Positions 35,066-44,116 are shown, counted from the first letter of the stretch. The stretch: 64,000 nt of DNA from CADCVT01 sp036389485 (GCA_036389485.1 DASVPR010000009.1:1-64000); one strand, 5' to 3'. Program-made: numbers and translations. Notes: generated from the sequence alone by a model not told the origin.

Positions 35066-35153
35066 CCGGGGCGAGCTCTGGCGGCTGATCCAACAGGATG
35101 ACCTCGACGCCCTCGAGGCCAGCTTCCCGCGCATCGCCGCGAAGACCGGCTAG
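35063..35153 (+). pseudogene. Possible coding remnant, no start codon
   Basis: A short reading frame coding RGELWRLIQQDDLDALEASF and ending with TAG at 35151-35153 has a natural-looking composition (Trp, Ile, alternating hydrophobics). It has no start of its own. It may be the C-terminal remnant of a deleted gene, or a frameshifted tail of the small membrane protein before it. Weak call. Confidence 0.25.
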
Positions 35154-36997
35154 CCAGCGAGCCCGTCAAGCTCGGCCGCGAGCGCCGACGCGTCCTCGCC
35201 CCCGACCTCCCGCAGCGCGTCCGCGACGTCGCCGATCGTCTCGAGCCGCGAGGCTCTCTGCATCGCGACGGCTACTCCGGCGAGCGACCGGACCGCCAGC
35301 TCGGCGGCGTCGCCCGCGCCGGCGTCTCGCGCGCCGGCGCCCACCTGCCCCAGGTACCGGATCGGGTAGCGCAGCATGTAGTCGTACTCCGGAGGTCCGG
35401 CGGGCGGTATGCGCACCGCCGCCTCCGCCAGCACGGCGAGCTCGCCGATCGCTACGCGCGCCGCGGCCTCGCCGTCGGCGCGGAGCGCGGCGAGCGCGAT
35501 CGCCATGAGCACCTCCGCCGCGATGGGCTGGGCGGCCCGCTGCGCCCCGACCTCCTCCTTGCCCACGGCACCGACGAACCGCGCGAGCTCCTCGACGATC
35601 GGCCCCCCGAGCCCCACATAGATCGGCCGGGCCAGCGCACCCGCGACCTCACGACCGATCGCGCCCGCGGCGAGCGCGACCGCGCCGATCATCTGGCTCG
35701 TGTCGCACGAGTCCCAGAGCTTTCGAAGCGCTTCGCCGCACATCCGTGGCAGCTCCACGGCGTCGTGACGGGCCGCCTCGACGCCGACGTCGCGCAACGC
35801 GTCGGCCGCGGCGAGCGCCGAAGGCTCGCCTCCTGCCCGACCGAGCACCGCGATCGCCTCCACCGCCCTCGCGGCGACCAAGCTGTCGGCCAGCACTGCA
35901 GTCGCCGCGCGTCCCGCCCCGCCGAGGCCGTCGATCGCCGTGAGCGTGACGCCCGGCATCGGCGCGCGCGCCGCCGCCTCCCCGACACGCCGCAGCGCCT
36001 CGACCGCGCGCAGCGCGGCGAGCTGCCCGCCGTCTCGCCCGGCGTGCTTGTCCGCCACGAGGCTCAGCTGCGCCACGACGAGCTGCGCGCTCGCCCGGTG
36101 CTCGTCGCGGGCCAGCCGCTCGCCGAGCTCCTGCAGGATCGTCGTCGTCAGGCGCGTCAGGTCCTCGAAGTCCGGCCCGCCGTCCGCCGCCCGCGTCGAC
36201 GCCGCGAGCGCCACCGCGCCGAGCGTCCCGATCAGCGGGCGGGCACTCAGCTCGAACCCGTGCCGGCTCGCCGCCTCGGCCACGCCGGCGAGCGCGCGCA
36301 GCAGCCGCTCCCGCCGCTCGGCGTCGCTGCGCCCGGCGAGCTCGATGCTCACCTCCGCCAGCACCCGCATCGCCGCCGGGTCGGTCACGAAGCCGTGTCC
36401 GATCTCCTCGAACCGGCCCACGGGGTCGAGGTCCTGCCGCGGGCGCAGCGCGGCGAGCGCCTTCAAGCCGTTGCCGAACGTCTCGTAGTCCCGCCGCGCG
36501 GCCGCGCTCATCGTCAGGTTCTCGAGCGTCACGACCGCCTTGTGGGACTCGTCGTCGGCGTCATCGGCCTCGTCCGACAGGCGGTCGATGACCCGGTCCG
36601 GTGCGAGGTCGCGCGCGATGCCGGTGATGAATGGGACGAGCAGCAGCAGCGACCCCGCGGCCAGCGTGTACGCGACGCGCACGCTGTCGTCGGACCGCGT
36701 GTCCTCCCCGAGCAGCCAGACCGAGAGCAGCGTCGCCGCGATCGTGACGAGCGCAAAGGCGAGCAGCCGCCGCGTGACGAGCGAGATGCGGTGCGCGTAC
36801 TCGCTGCCCGCCTCGATCGCGAGCAATCCGAGCGCGAAGACGATCGCGAGCACCGCGGCGAGCGCCTGCGCGAGCGTCGAGAGCAGCTCGCCGGCGTTGC
36901 CGACCGGCAGCTCGGGCCAGACCCACACGAGCGCGACGACGGCTGCGAACAACGCCGCCGTCGCCGGCCAGGGCGCGTTGCGGTGCAGACCGCCCAT
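35150..36997 (-). CDS. Membrane protein with long helical-repeat C-terminal domain
   Basis: A 615-residue protein. The N-terminal 140 residues hold about four membrane helices (LFAAVVALVWVWPELPVG, LAAVLAIVFALGLLAI, FALVTIAATLLSVWLLG, AAGSLLLLVPFITGIA), with an EAGSEYAHRISLVTRRL loop reminiscent of DUF2254 proteins. The remaining 470 residues are cytoplasmic, Ala-rich alpha-helices with periodic LAALRAVEALRRVGEAAARA-type repeats, likely an alpha-solenoid. The function is unknown. ATG at 36997 precedes the first helix. It stands alone, with cobB 33 bases upstream in the other direction of reading order. Confidence 0.75.
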   Translation of the reverse strand: MGGLHRNAPWPATAALFAAVVALVWVWPELPVGNAGELLSTLAQALAAVLAIVFALGLLAIEAGSEYAHRISLVTRRLLAFALVTIAATLLSVWLLGEDTRSDDSVRVAYTLAAGSLLLLVPFITGIARDLAPDRVIDRLSDEADDADDESHKAVVTLENLTMSAAARRDYETFGNGLKALAALRPRQDLDPVGRFEEIGHGFVTDPAAMRVLAEVSIELAGRSDAERRERLLRALAGVAEAASRHGFELSARPLIGTLGAVALAASTRAADGGPDFEDLTRLTTTILQELGERLARDEHRASAQLVVAQLSLVADKHAGRDGGQLAALRAVEALRRVGEAAARAPMPGVTLTAIDGLGGAGRAATAVLADSLVAARAVEAIAVLGRAGGEPSALAAADALRDVGVEAARHDAVELPRMCGEALRKLWDSCDTSQMIGAVALAAGAIGREVAGALARPIYVGLGGPIVEELARFVGAVGKEEVGAQRAAQPIAAEVLMAIALAALRADGEAAARVAIGELAVLAEAAVRIPPAGPPEYDYMLRYPIRYLGQVGAGARDAGAGDAAELAVRSLAGVAVAMQRASRLETIGDVADALREVGGEDASALAAELDGLAG

Positions 36998-37030
36998 GCG
37001 GGCGAGTCTGCATGAACGGTCGGCGTCGCG

Positions 37031-37789
37031 CTAGTCGAGCGCGGCGACGAGCGCTTCGAGCTCGGTGACGACGTCGCCGCTCAGCCGCACGGTCGCGCGG
37101 GAGTCGTACGGCGTCTCGCCGGCGGTGATGATCGCGACGTCGCCGCCGGACTGGCGTGTCAGCGCAGGCAGCTGGGCGATCGGATAGACCTCGAGCGAGG
37201 ACCCGATGCAGAGGAGGACGTCGGCACCCGCGGCGAGCGTGAACGCCTCCTCCAGCGCGCCCTCGGGGAGGAACTCGCCGAACAGCACGACGTCGGGCTT
37301 GAGCGGCTGCCAGCAGTCGCAGCGCGGGACGCCGTCCATCGCGACCTCGAGCCGCTCCCGGACGACGGCCAGCGGGAACTGCGCGCCGCAGTCCAGGCAC
37401 GACGAGTGGTCGATCGTGCCGTGGACCTCCACGAGCTTCGACGTCCCCGCCTTGCGGTGCAGCCGGTCGATGTTCTGCGTCACGACGGCGTGCAGCAGGC
37501 CGCGCCGCTCCAGCTCCACGAGCGCATGGTGGGCGCCGTTCGGCTCCTTCGCGTCGAGCGTGTCGAACCGGTTGCCGTAGAAGCGCCAGAACTGCACGGG
37601 GTCGGCGCGGAAGGCGTCGATGTGCGCGACCTTCATCGGGTCGACGTTCTCCCAGATGCCGCTGCCGGGCGAGCGGAAGTCCGGAATCCCCGACGGCGTC
37701 GAGATCCCCGCGCCCGTCAGGGCGACGACCGAGCCCGCCTCGCGGATGAGATCCGCGAGGCGGCGAACTTCCGTGAGTGTTGCCGTCAC
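37031..37789 (-). CDS. cobB: NAD-dependent protein deacylase, sirtuin class
   Basis: Removes acyl groups from lysines using NAD+. The 252-residue protein shows VVALTGAGISTPSGIPDFRS, VVTQNIDRLHRKAG and LVEVHGTIDHSSCLDC with the catalytic His. Four zinc-binding Cys occur as SSCLDC and RCDCWQPLKPDVVLFGE, and GSSLEVYPIAQL lies near the end. GTG at 37789 overlaps the stop of the fatty-acid oxidation fusion (GTGA), so the deacylase is made together with the beta-oxidation enzyme. That fits the known control of acyl-CoA metabolism by lysine acylation (inference). Confidence 0.94.
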   Translation of the reverse strand: MTATLTEVRRLADLIREAGSVVALTGAGISTPSGIPDFRSPGSGIWENVDPMKVAHIDAFRADPVQFWRFYGNRFDTLDAKEPNGAHHALVELERRGLLHAVVTQNIDRLHRKAGTSKLVEVHGTIDHSSCLDCGAQFPLAVVRERLEVAMDGVPRCDCWQPLKPDVVLFGEFLPEGALEEAFTLAAGADVLLCIGSSLEVYPIAQLPALTRQSGGDVAIITAGETPYDSRATVRLSGDVVTELEALVAALD

Positions 37790-39783
37790 TTGCCCGACCA
37801 CGTCGGCGAGCGCTTCGCGAGGAACGCGCCGATGCCCTCGCGGGCGTCCTCGGTCTGGAACACGGTCGCGAACGCCTGCTTCTCGGCCTCGATCCCCTCG
37901 TCGAGGTCGCCGGCGGCCGACACCTTCTTGACGTGCTCCACCGCCAGCGGCGCCTGCTGCGCGAGCTTGCGCGCCCACGCGACCGCCGTGTCGAGCAGCT
38001 CGTGGTCCGGCACGACCTCGTTGACCAGGCCGAACTCGTAGGCGTCCTCGGCGAGCACCGCATCTCCGGTCAGGTTCATCTCGAGCGCCTTGCTCTCCCC
38101 CACCAGCCGCGGCAGCCGCTGGGTGCCGCCGAAGCCGGGGATGATCCCGAGGTTGATCTCCGGCTGCGAGAACAGCGCCGACTGCGCGGCGATCCGCATG
38201 TCGCACGCCATCGCCAGCTCGCAGCCGCCGCCGTACGCGATCGCGTTGACCGCCGCGATCGTCACCGTCGAGGACCGCTCGAACGAGCGCAGCGTCCCGT
38301 GCCCGAGGTCGATCAGCTCGCGGCCGTCGGCCTCGTCCATCTTCGTGAACGCCTTGATGTCCGCGCCCGCGCAGAAGAGCAGCGGGTTGGCGGACGCGAA
38401 GATCAGCGCGCGGCACGCCTCGTCGCCCTCGACCTCCTCCCACACCCGTGCGATCGCCTTGATCACGTCGGGCGACAGGGAGTTCGCGGGCGGGTTGTTC
38501 AGCCACGCGATCGCGTAGCCGTCGCGCTTCTCGAGCTGGACCGGGGGCTCGGTGAAGCCCTCGGACGGCCGCGGCCACGGGAAGAAGCCCTGCCCGCTCT
38601 TCTGGCCGAGCCGGCCCTGCGCGACGAGCCGCTTCAGGATCGCCGGCGGCTCGAAGCGCTCGCCGTGGTCGGTGTAGGCCTTCTCCATCTTCTCGAGGAC
38701 GGTGTCGAGCCCCTCGATGTCCGAGCGCATGAGCGGCGGCAGGATCCCGCGCCGCGGGTCCATCCCCGCGCCGGCCATCATGCCGAGGTCGATCGCGCGC
38801 GCCTCGGCGACGCCCTCCTCGAGCACCAGGCACGCCTCGCGGACGGCCTTCACGCCCATGAGATCGGGAAGCTCGGCCGGCGGGTCGCCGTCACCGGCGA
38901 TCTGTGGCTCGCCGTCCTTGTAGAACCCGCTGCCGCCCGTCTTCGCGCCGAGCTGCTCGTCGGCCACCAGCCGCTGCATGCCGCTGTGGACGTAGAAGCG
39001 GTCGCCGAGCTGCTCGTTGAGGTACTCGGCGACGTGCAGGACGGTGTCGAGCCCGAGCAGGTCGACGAGGAAGAACGGCCCCATCGGCGCGAGGTTCGCG
39101 CCCTGGATCTGCTCGTCGATCTTCTTCAGCGAGAGCCCCTGCTCCTCCTGGGCGCGCCAGACCTCCGACACGCTGGAGTTGAGGATCCGGTTGACGACGA
39201 AGCCCGGCTCGTCGGCGCAGGTGATCGGCTGCTTGCGGATCTTCTGCGCGAAGTTGACGGCGGCCGCGACGGTGTCCGGCGAGGTGTCGTCGCCGAGGAC
39301 GATCTCCAGCAGCGGCATGACCGACGCCGGATAGAAGAAGTGGAAGCCGAGGACCTTGTCGGGTCGCGAGGTCGCGTGGCCGATCGTGGTGACCGACAGC
39401 GACGACGTGTTCGAGGCGAGGATCGCGTGGCCGGGCGTCGCGTCGTCGAGCTCGGCGAACACCGACTCCTTCAGCTCCATGCGCTCCGGCACCGCCTCGA
39501 TCACGAAGTCGACGTCGCCGAAGCCGTCGTAGGAGGTCGTGCCGTGGATGCGGCCGATCGTCGCCTCGAGCTGCGCGTCGGCCTGCTCCTGCGTGAGCTT
39601 CTCCTTCTCGACCAGCCTGGCGAGCTGGCCCTGGGTCACCTCCCGCGCCTTCTCCAGACCGACGTCGACGAACTTCTGGTCGACGTCCTTGAGCACCACA
39701 TCGATGTCAGCGGCGGCGACGGCCTGGGCGATCTCCCCACCCATGGTCCCGGCGCCGACGACCGCGGCCTTGAACACGAACAT
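37786..39783 (-). CDS. 3-hydroxyacyl-CoA dehydrogenase/enoyl-CoA hydratase fusion
   Basis: A 665-residue bifunctional beta-oxidation enzyme. The NAD domain is first (AAVVGAGTMGGEIAQAVAAA), followed by FVIEAVPERMELKESVFAEL, LGFHFFYPASVMPLLEIVLG and the dehydrogenase C-terminal domains (QPITCADEPGFVVNRILNSS). The enoyl-CoA hydratase domain is C-terminal (about 420-665), with AYGGGCELAMACDMRIAA and SQPEINLGIIPGFGGTQRLP containing the catalytic Glu. This order is the reverse of FadB, where hydratase comes first, and matches crotonyl-CoA hydratase/3-hydroxybutyryl-CoA dehydrogenase types known from archaea and some bacteria. ATG at 39783. Confidence 0.94.
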   Translation of the reverse strand: MFVFKAAVVGAGTMGGEIAQAVAAADIDVVLKDVDQKFVDVGLEKAREVTQGQLARLVEKEKLTQEQADAQLEATIGRIHGTTSYDGFGDVDFVIEAVPERMELKESVFAELDDATPGHAILASNTSSLSVTTIGHATSRPDKVLGFHFFYPASVMPLLEIVLGDDTSPDTVAAAVNFAQKIRKQPITCADEPGFVVNRILNSSVSEVWRAQEEQGLSLKKIDEQIQGANLAPMGPFFLVDLLGLDTVLHVAEYLNEQLGDRFYVHSGMQRLVADEQLGAKTGGSGFYKDGEPQIAGDGDPPAELPDLMGVKAVREACLVLEEGVAEARAIDLGMMAGAGMDPRRGILPPLMRSDIEGLDTVLEKMEKAYTDHGERFEPPAILKRLVAQGRLGQKSGQGFFPWPRPSEGFTEPPVQLEKRDGYAIAWLNNPPANSLSPDVIKAIARVWEEVEGDEACRALIFASANPLLFCAGADIKAFTKMDEADGRELIDLGHGTLRSFERSSTVTIAAVNAIAYGGGCELAMACDMRIAAQSALFSQPEINLGIIPGFGGTQRLPRLVGESKALEMNLTGDAVLAEDAYEFGLVNEVVPDHELLDTAVAWARKLAQQAPLAVEHVKKVSAAGDLDEGIEAEKQAFATVFQTEDAREGIGAFLAKRSPTWSGK

Positions 39784-39800
39784 CTGTTTGAAACTAGCGA

Positions 39801-40262
39801 TCAGACGCCGAGCTCGCGGTCCGACCGCAGTTCTCTTGCGAACTTGGAGAGGGTTCTGCGCAGGGCGTCGCGAAACGCGCGGCGGACGAACAGGGCGTCC
39901 ACCACCGAGGCCGCCGGGCCGCCCTCCTTCAGCCGGTAGTCGAGCTCCAGCGCGACGCGGACGGCGCCGTCCTCGGCGGGGGCGAACGAGATCGTCTGGG
40001 TGCCGGTGATGCGCGGATCCTCGACCTCGACGGTCTGCGACGCACGCACCTCGAACCGCGTGACGCGCTCCAGCACGCGGCCGCGGCCGTTCGGCCTCGA
40101 GTCCCACATGACGACCGCGCCGGTGCGCGGCCAGTCCCCCTCGACCTTCACGACGTGGCCGAAGCCGTCGACGAAGCTCGGCCACCGCGACGTGTCGAAC
40201 CACAGCCGCTCGGCGTCGCTGATCGGCCCGGGGACGTCGATCTCCGCCCGCGCCCTACCCAC
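39801..40262 (-). CDS. SRPBCC family (polyketide cyclase/START-like) protein
   Basis: A 153-residue protein of the SRPBCC ligand-binding fold. The start RAEIDVPGPISDAERLWFDT and the following SRWPSFVDGFGHVVKVEGDW are typical of the first strand-helix unit. The C-terminal helix holds RAFRDALRRTLSKFARELR. It may bind a hydrophobic ligand. The GTG start at 40262 overlaps the PadR-type gene by 8 bases, so regulator and binding protein form an operon, 18 bases upstream of the fatty-acid oxidation fusion gene. Confidence 0.85.
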   Translation of the reverse strand: MGRARAEIDVPGPISDAERLWFDTSRWPSFVDGFGHVVKVEGDWPRTGAVVMWDSRPNGRGRVLERVTRFEVRASQTVEVEDPRITGTQTISFAPAEDGAVRVALELDYRLKEGGPAASVVDALFVRRAFRDALRRTLSKFARELRSDRELGV

Positions 40263-40716
40263 GCGCGATCTCCGTGCGGATCAGGTCGACCGAGCGGGCG
40301 ACCGCGTCGAGGTGCGGGGCGATCTCCTCCGCGAGCCGCTCGCGCTCCTCCTCGCCGGCCGGCGTCAGGCGGTAGAAGCGGCGCGACCGGCGCTCCGGGT
40401 GCTCCCACTCGCCCGCGATCAGCCCGCGGCCCTCGAGCGAGCGCAGCAGGGGGTACATCGTGTTCGGGTTCACGGCGACGAGGCCGCCCGTGACCTCCGA
40501 GATCCGCTCCATGAGCTGGTTGCCGTAGGACGGTCCGGCGCCGAGGAAGTGCAGGACGAGCATGGGCAGCAGGCCCGCGCGGCGCAGCTCGCCGAGCAGC
40601 GGATCGCGGTCGCCCCTGGCGCGCGGCGCGGCCGGCGCGCCCGCCGCCTCGCGCACGGCGTCCAGCGAGGCCGCCTCCGCGACCGCCCTCTCGGTCTCCC
40701 TGGCTCTCCGAGGCAC
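40255..40716 (-). CDS. PadR family transcriptional regulator
   Basis: A 153-residue regulator. The PadR winged helix is obvious: LLPMLVLHFLGAGPSYGNQL, MERISEVTGGLVAVNPNTMY and PLLRSLEGRGLIAGEW, followed by RFYRLTPAGEEERERLAEEI. About 45 extra charged residues precede it. GTG at 40716 is assumed. It heads the small operon with the SRPBCC gene, and the divergent alpha/beta hydrolase starts about 40 bases away, a likely target. Confidence 0.87.
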   Translation of the reverse strand: MPRRARETERAVAEAASLDAVREAAGAPAAPRARGDRDPLLGELRRAGLLPMLVLHFLGAGPSYGNQLMERISEVTGGLVAVNPNTMYPLLRSLEGRGLIAGEWEHPERRSRRFYRLTPAGEEERERLAEEIAPHLDAVARSVDLIRTEIARG

Positions 40717-40755
40717 TGGCTTAACATCTTCCCCGTCTCGGTCGTCGCCCCCCGC

Positions 40756-41586
40756 ATTCGTCAGCTCAGCGCCGCCGGGATCCGCACGCCGATCCTCGAG
40801 TCCGGCCCGCCGGAATCGGCGGAAGCCGTCGTCTTCGTGCACGGCAATCCGGGCTCGCACGAGGACTTCCGCGAGCTCGTGCTGCGGTGCGCGGCGTTCA
40901 CGCGCGCCGTGGCGCTCACGCTCCCCGGCTTCGGCCAGGCGGACAAGCCGCGCGACTTCGACGTCTCGGTGGGCGGCTACGCGGACCACCTCGGCGCCCA
41001 GCTCGACGCCCTCGGCGTGACGCGCGCGCACCTCGTGCTCCACGACCTCGGCGGGCCGTGGGGGCTCGAGTGGGGGCTGCGCCACCCCGGCGCGTTCGCG
41101 AGCGCGCTGCTGATCGGGACGGGCGTGCTGCCCGGCTACCGCTGGCACGCGCTCGCGCGGATCTGGCAGACGCCGGTCCTCGGCGAGCTGTTCATGGCGA
41201 CGTCGTCGCGCCGCGCGTTCCGCGTGCTCGTCAAGCGCGGGCAGGAGCGCCCGCTGCCGCGCGCGTTCGTCGATCGCATGTACGACGACTTCGACCGCCC
41301 GACGCGGCGCACCGTGTTGCGCACCTACCGGGCGATGAAGGGCGTCGCTTCGTGGAGCGAGGAGGCGGCGCCGCGGCTGCGCGAGCTCGACCGGCCCGCG
41401 CTCGTCGTCTGGGGCCTGCACGACCCGTACCTGCCGGTCGACCTCGCTGACCGCCAGCGCGAGGCCTTCCCGCGCGCTAAGACGATCACGCTCGCCTCGA
41501 GCGCCCACTGGCCGTTCGCCGACGACGCCGACGGGTTCGCCGCCGAGGTGGAGCCGTGGCTGCGTGAGCAGCTGGGGACGGGCTAG
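40756..41586 (+). CDS. Alpha/beta hydrolase fold protein (start codon unusual)
   Basis: A hydrolase of about 276 residues. The oxyanion strand is VVFVHGNPGSHEDFRELV. The position of the nucleophile elbow shows LVLHDLGGPWGLEWGL, with Asp as nucleophile as in haloalkane dehalogenases and epoxide hydrolases. The charge-relay end has VVWGLHDPYLPVDLAD and SSAHWPFADD with the catalytic His. The N-terminus IRQLSAAGIRTPILESGPP is of family type, but the frame before it has no ATG, GTG or TTG near. ATT at 40756 is the closest rare-start candidate. Upstream the frame runs open into the PadR region. Substrate is unknown. Confidence 0.85.
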   Translation: MRQLSAAGIRTPILESGPPESAEAVVFVHGNPGSHEDFRELVLRCAAFTRAVALTLPGFGQADKPRDFDVSVGGYADHLGAQLDALGVTRAHLVLHDLGGPWGLEWGLRHPGAFASALLIGTGVLPGYRWHALARIWQTPVLGELFMATSSRRAFRVLVKRGQERPLPRAFVDRMYDDFDRPTRRTVLRTYRAMKGVASWSEEAAPRLRELDRPALVVWGLHDPYLPVDLADRQREAFPRAKTITLASSAHWPFADDADGFAAEVEPWLREQLGTG

Positions 41587-41735
41587 CGAGCGGTGCGTGC
41601 GGCGCTGCGCGTCACGCCGGCGCGCGCCGCCTTCCGCAGCGCCGCGTCGCCCTTGACCACGGCCGGGCGCGTCGGCGTCACGCCGACGCTCTTGGTCGAA
41701 ACCGGGGTGACTTTGAAGATTCCGCGCTTGGCCAT
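41583..41735 (-). CDS. Short basic protein of 50 residues
   Basis: An ATG at 41735-41733 opens a 50-residue frame beginning MAKRGIFKVTPVSTKSVGV and ending RSAARTAR, very rich in Lys, Arg and Val. The codons follow the local G/C third-position pattern. Its stop overlaps the hydrolase stop on the other strand by two bases. No family is recognised; a nucleic-acid-binding role is possible from the charge. Moderate support only. Confidence 0.5.
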   Translation of the reverse strand: MAKRGIFKVTPVSTKSVGVTPTRPAVVKGDAALRKAARAGVTRSAARTAR

Positions 41736-41822
41736 CGTGTATCTCAGTCTACGTACCGTCGAGGATGTACCCGCGTGACGCAGCGATCTCGCCAGGGATC
41801 ATCGTCAGCTTCGACACAAACC

Positions 41823-43430
41823 TCAAGCCGTGAGAAGGTCCTCTCGACCCCGATGGACGACGTCGGCCAACCACGTCCGCACGAACCCGACGGCGAGTAC
41901 GGCGGTGAAGAAGGTGGCGACGCCGGCGAGACGGCGAACCCACGCGCGGGCCGCCGGATTCGCCTCCGTCGGTGGGTCCGTCGTGGGCTCGGCCGCGGGC
42001 AGGGCGCAATCCAATCGCCGTAGCCGCAGCTGTCTTCCGCCCACCCGATCGTGCTGCGCATCGCAGGACGCCGTCTGAGCTGGAACGTCGTGCTCGATCG
42101 GCCGCTCGATCGTGGCCAGCCCGATCACGCCTGCGACAGCAAGAGAGCACAGTCCGACGAGAAGCGCGCAGAGGCGGACGCCGACGAGCAGGCGGGTAGC
42201 GAACACGTGCTCGCCCGGCCGGGCGAGGAAGGCCGCGACGATGATCGGCAGCACCAATACGACCGCAGTGCTCGTCTGCGCATCGAGGGCGGCGAGACGG
42301 CCGCCCGCCGTCCAGAGCAGGGCGCACGTCACCGACGAGGCGACCACGGACGCCAGGAGCACGCCGCCGGCGGGTGTCCGGAAGCGGACGTCGACAGAGC
42401 CCGTATCGCCACGACACCTCAGGAGCGCCGCGTAGGCCGCCGCACTGGGGGTGGCGCGGGGCGGTACCTTCGCGCGGGGCGAGGTGTTGAGGTTGATCCG
42501 CGGTTGGTCGTAGACCGTCTTCGTCGGCGTGTGCGTCGATCCGTCCGACGGCTCGAACTGCACCGCGTTGAGCGTCGCCGCGGTCATCTCGACGTCCGGG
42601 GGAGCCGCGACCTCGACGTGCGTGCTCTGCGCCCAGCCCAGCTGCAGACCCGGGATGTTCTGCTGCTTGTCGGCCCAGCCGATCGACGCCAGGAGACTCT
42701 GCGTGGTGCGCCGTATGCCGCCGGTCTCCTGGCGGCCGTGCCAGAAGTTCGGGCCGTCCCACTCCGCCTTGACGACCCGATCGCGCCCGGGTCGGTACTC
42801 CACGGGGACCAGGAGCAGGAAGCCGGCGGCCAGGTCGGTCACGAGCGCCCGAACCTCGTCGTCGTCGAGCACTTGGCCGAGCAGGCCCATGAGCTTCGGC
42901 TTCAGGACCCGCTCGACCGGGTCGTGGGCCGGCGTCTTCGGCGCCATGACGATCTCGGTGATCGAGTCGCGGAGCTCCCGCTTCTCGTCGGGCGGACGGT
43001 GCGCCAGGCCGCTCACGAGCGCGCCGAGTCCGGCCGCTGCGAGCGTACCATTGTCCTGGGTGGTGAGCGTCGAGAGCCGCGTACCCGACTCGTCGAAGAC
43101 GTTGAAGTTGGTCAGCGTTTCCTTGCGCAGGATGTGCAGCGGCACGTAGACCGTGTCACCCGGGGCGGGCGACGGTCCGGTGGCCCAGAACTCCGCCGGC
43201 TCCGGTAGCGCGAAGTCCACGCTCATGCGCTGGCGGATCGTGGTGTCGTCGACGTATGAGATCCCGAAGCGGCGGCGCCGCACCCATGTCGGAAAGGTGA
43301 GCGCGAGCTGGACGGCGACGAGGCCCAGAGTCGAGGTGGGAAGCGAATCCGTGGCGTCGACCTGCTCGACGGGCCACGGCTTCCGACCGAGGAGGAGGCG
43401 ACCGGTGGCTCTCAGTTCAGCGATGGACAA
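41823..43430 (-). CDS. Multi-helix membrane protein, paralogue A of an unrecognised family
   Basis: A 535-residue protein. Residues 60-330 are soluble and carry TWVRRRRFGISYVDDTTIRQ, RMSVDFALPE and VPLHILRKETLTNFNVFDES, which have counterparts in the product at 61153 (SWVHRRVETAELTD, HVSVDFTVPE, LPLSLLDKRVLRNLDVRDED). About four to five membrane helices follow: two near 350-400 and two near 410-440, with LARPGEHVFATRLLVGVRLC between them, matching LSRSGEHALASSMLVGVRLM of the paralogue. A further helix is near residue 510. No known domain was recognised. It ends with a long cytoplasmic or periplasmic segment rich in Pro and Arg. Less GC-rich than neighbours by eye. Confidence 0.75.
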   Translation of the reverse strand: MSIAELRATGRLLLGRKPWPVEQVDATDSLPTSTLGLVAVQLALTFPTWVRRRRFGISYVDDTTIRQRMSVDFALPEPAEFWATGPSPAPGDTVYVPLHILRKETLTNFNVFDESGTRLSTLTTQDNGTLAAAGLGALVSGLAHRPPDEKRELRDSITEIVMAPKTPAHDPVERVLKPKLMGLLGQVLDDDEVRALVTDLAAGFLLLVPVEYRPGRDRVVKAEWDGPNFWHGRQETGGIRRTTQSLLASIGWADKQQNIPGLQLGWAQSTHVEVAAPPDVEMTAATLNAVQFEPSDGSTHTPTKTVYDQPRINLNTSPRAKVPPRATPSAAAYAALLRCRGDTGSVDVRFRTPAGGVLLASVVASSVTCALLWTAGGRLAALDAQTSTAVVLVLPIIVAAFLARPGEHVFATRLLVGVRLCALLVGLCSLAVAGVIGLATIERPIEHDVPAQTASCDAQHDRVGGRQLRLRRLDCALPAAEPTTDPPTEANPAARAWVRRLAGVATFFTAVLAVGFVRTWLADVVHRGREDLLTA

Positions 43431-43549
43431 CGCGCGGCCACCATACGTACGTGAGCGGACTGCCCCACAGGGAGTGAGGACTCACTAGCGGCAACGCGCC
43501 AGAACGAGCCGGCGCCGTAAGGCCGGGACGCGGGCGTGCTCCTTGGGGC

Positions 43550-44116
43550 ATGTCCACCCTCCCCGCCTCCGCCTCCCCAGCGCTCCTGGACCTCTTCTCC
43601 CGCCTGGAGGAGCGTGGGCTCGCCGAGCACGGCCGTGCCGTAGCCGACCTGGCGGTGCGGGTCGCCGCGTCGCTCGCGCTGCCCCGGCTCCTCGTCGAGC
43701 GGATCGAGCTGGCGGCGCTTCTGCACGACGCCGGCAAGGTCGAGCTGCCGCAGGAGGTGCTCGACCGGCGAGGCCCGCTGACGATGGCCGACTGGCGCGT
43801 CATCCGCTCGCACCCGGCGCGCAGCGCGCGGCTCGTCGGCGCGATCCCGGCCGTCGCGTCGCTCGCGCCGTGGATCCGGGCGCACCACGAACGGTGGGAC
43901 GGGCGCGGCTACCCCGATCGGCTGGCCGGCGAGCGCATCCCGCTCGCGGCGCGGATCGTCCACGCCTGCGACGCGTTCGACGCGATGACGTGCTCGCGCT
44001 GCTACCGGTCGGCGCTGCCCGGGGACGCGGCGTGTGCGGAGATCGCGGCGGGCTCCGGGTCGCAGTTCGACCCGGTCGTGGCGCGGGCGCTCGTGGCCGC
44101 CGTACTGGACACGTGA
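43550..44116 (+). CDS. HD-GYP domain protein
   Basis: A 188-residue stand-alone HD-GYP protein. The metal site shows LLHDAGKVELP (His59-Asp60) and the GYP motif reads AHHERWDGRGYPDRLAGERI (about 111-130), with ARIVHACDAFDAMT following. These phosphodiesterases break down cyclic di-GMP or related dinucleotides. No sensor or receiver domain is attached. It lies just before the first sigma-like gene on the same strand, 28 bases apart. Activity is predicted from motif completeness. Confidence 0.88.
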   Translation: MSTLPASASPALLDLFSRLEERGLAEHGRAVADLAVRVAASLALPRLLVERIELAALLHDAGKVELPQEVLDRRGPLTMADWRVIRSHPARSARLVGAIPAVASLAPWIRAHHERWDGRGYPDRLAGERIPLAARIVHACDAFDAMTCSRCYRSALPGDAACAEIAAGSGSQFDPVVARALVAAVLDT

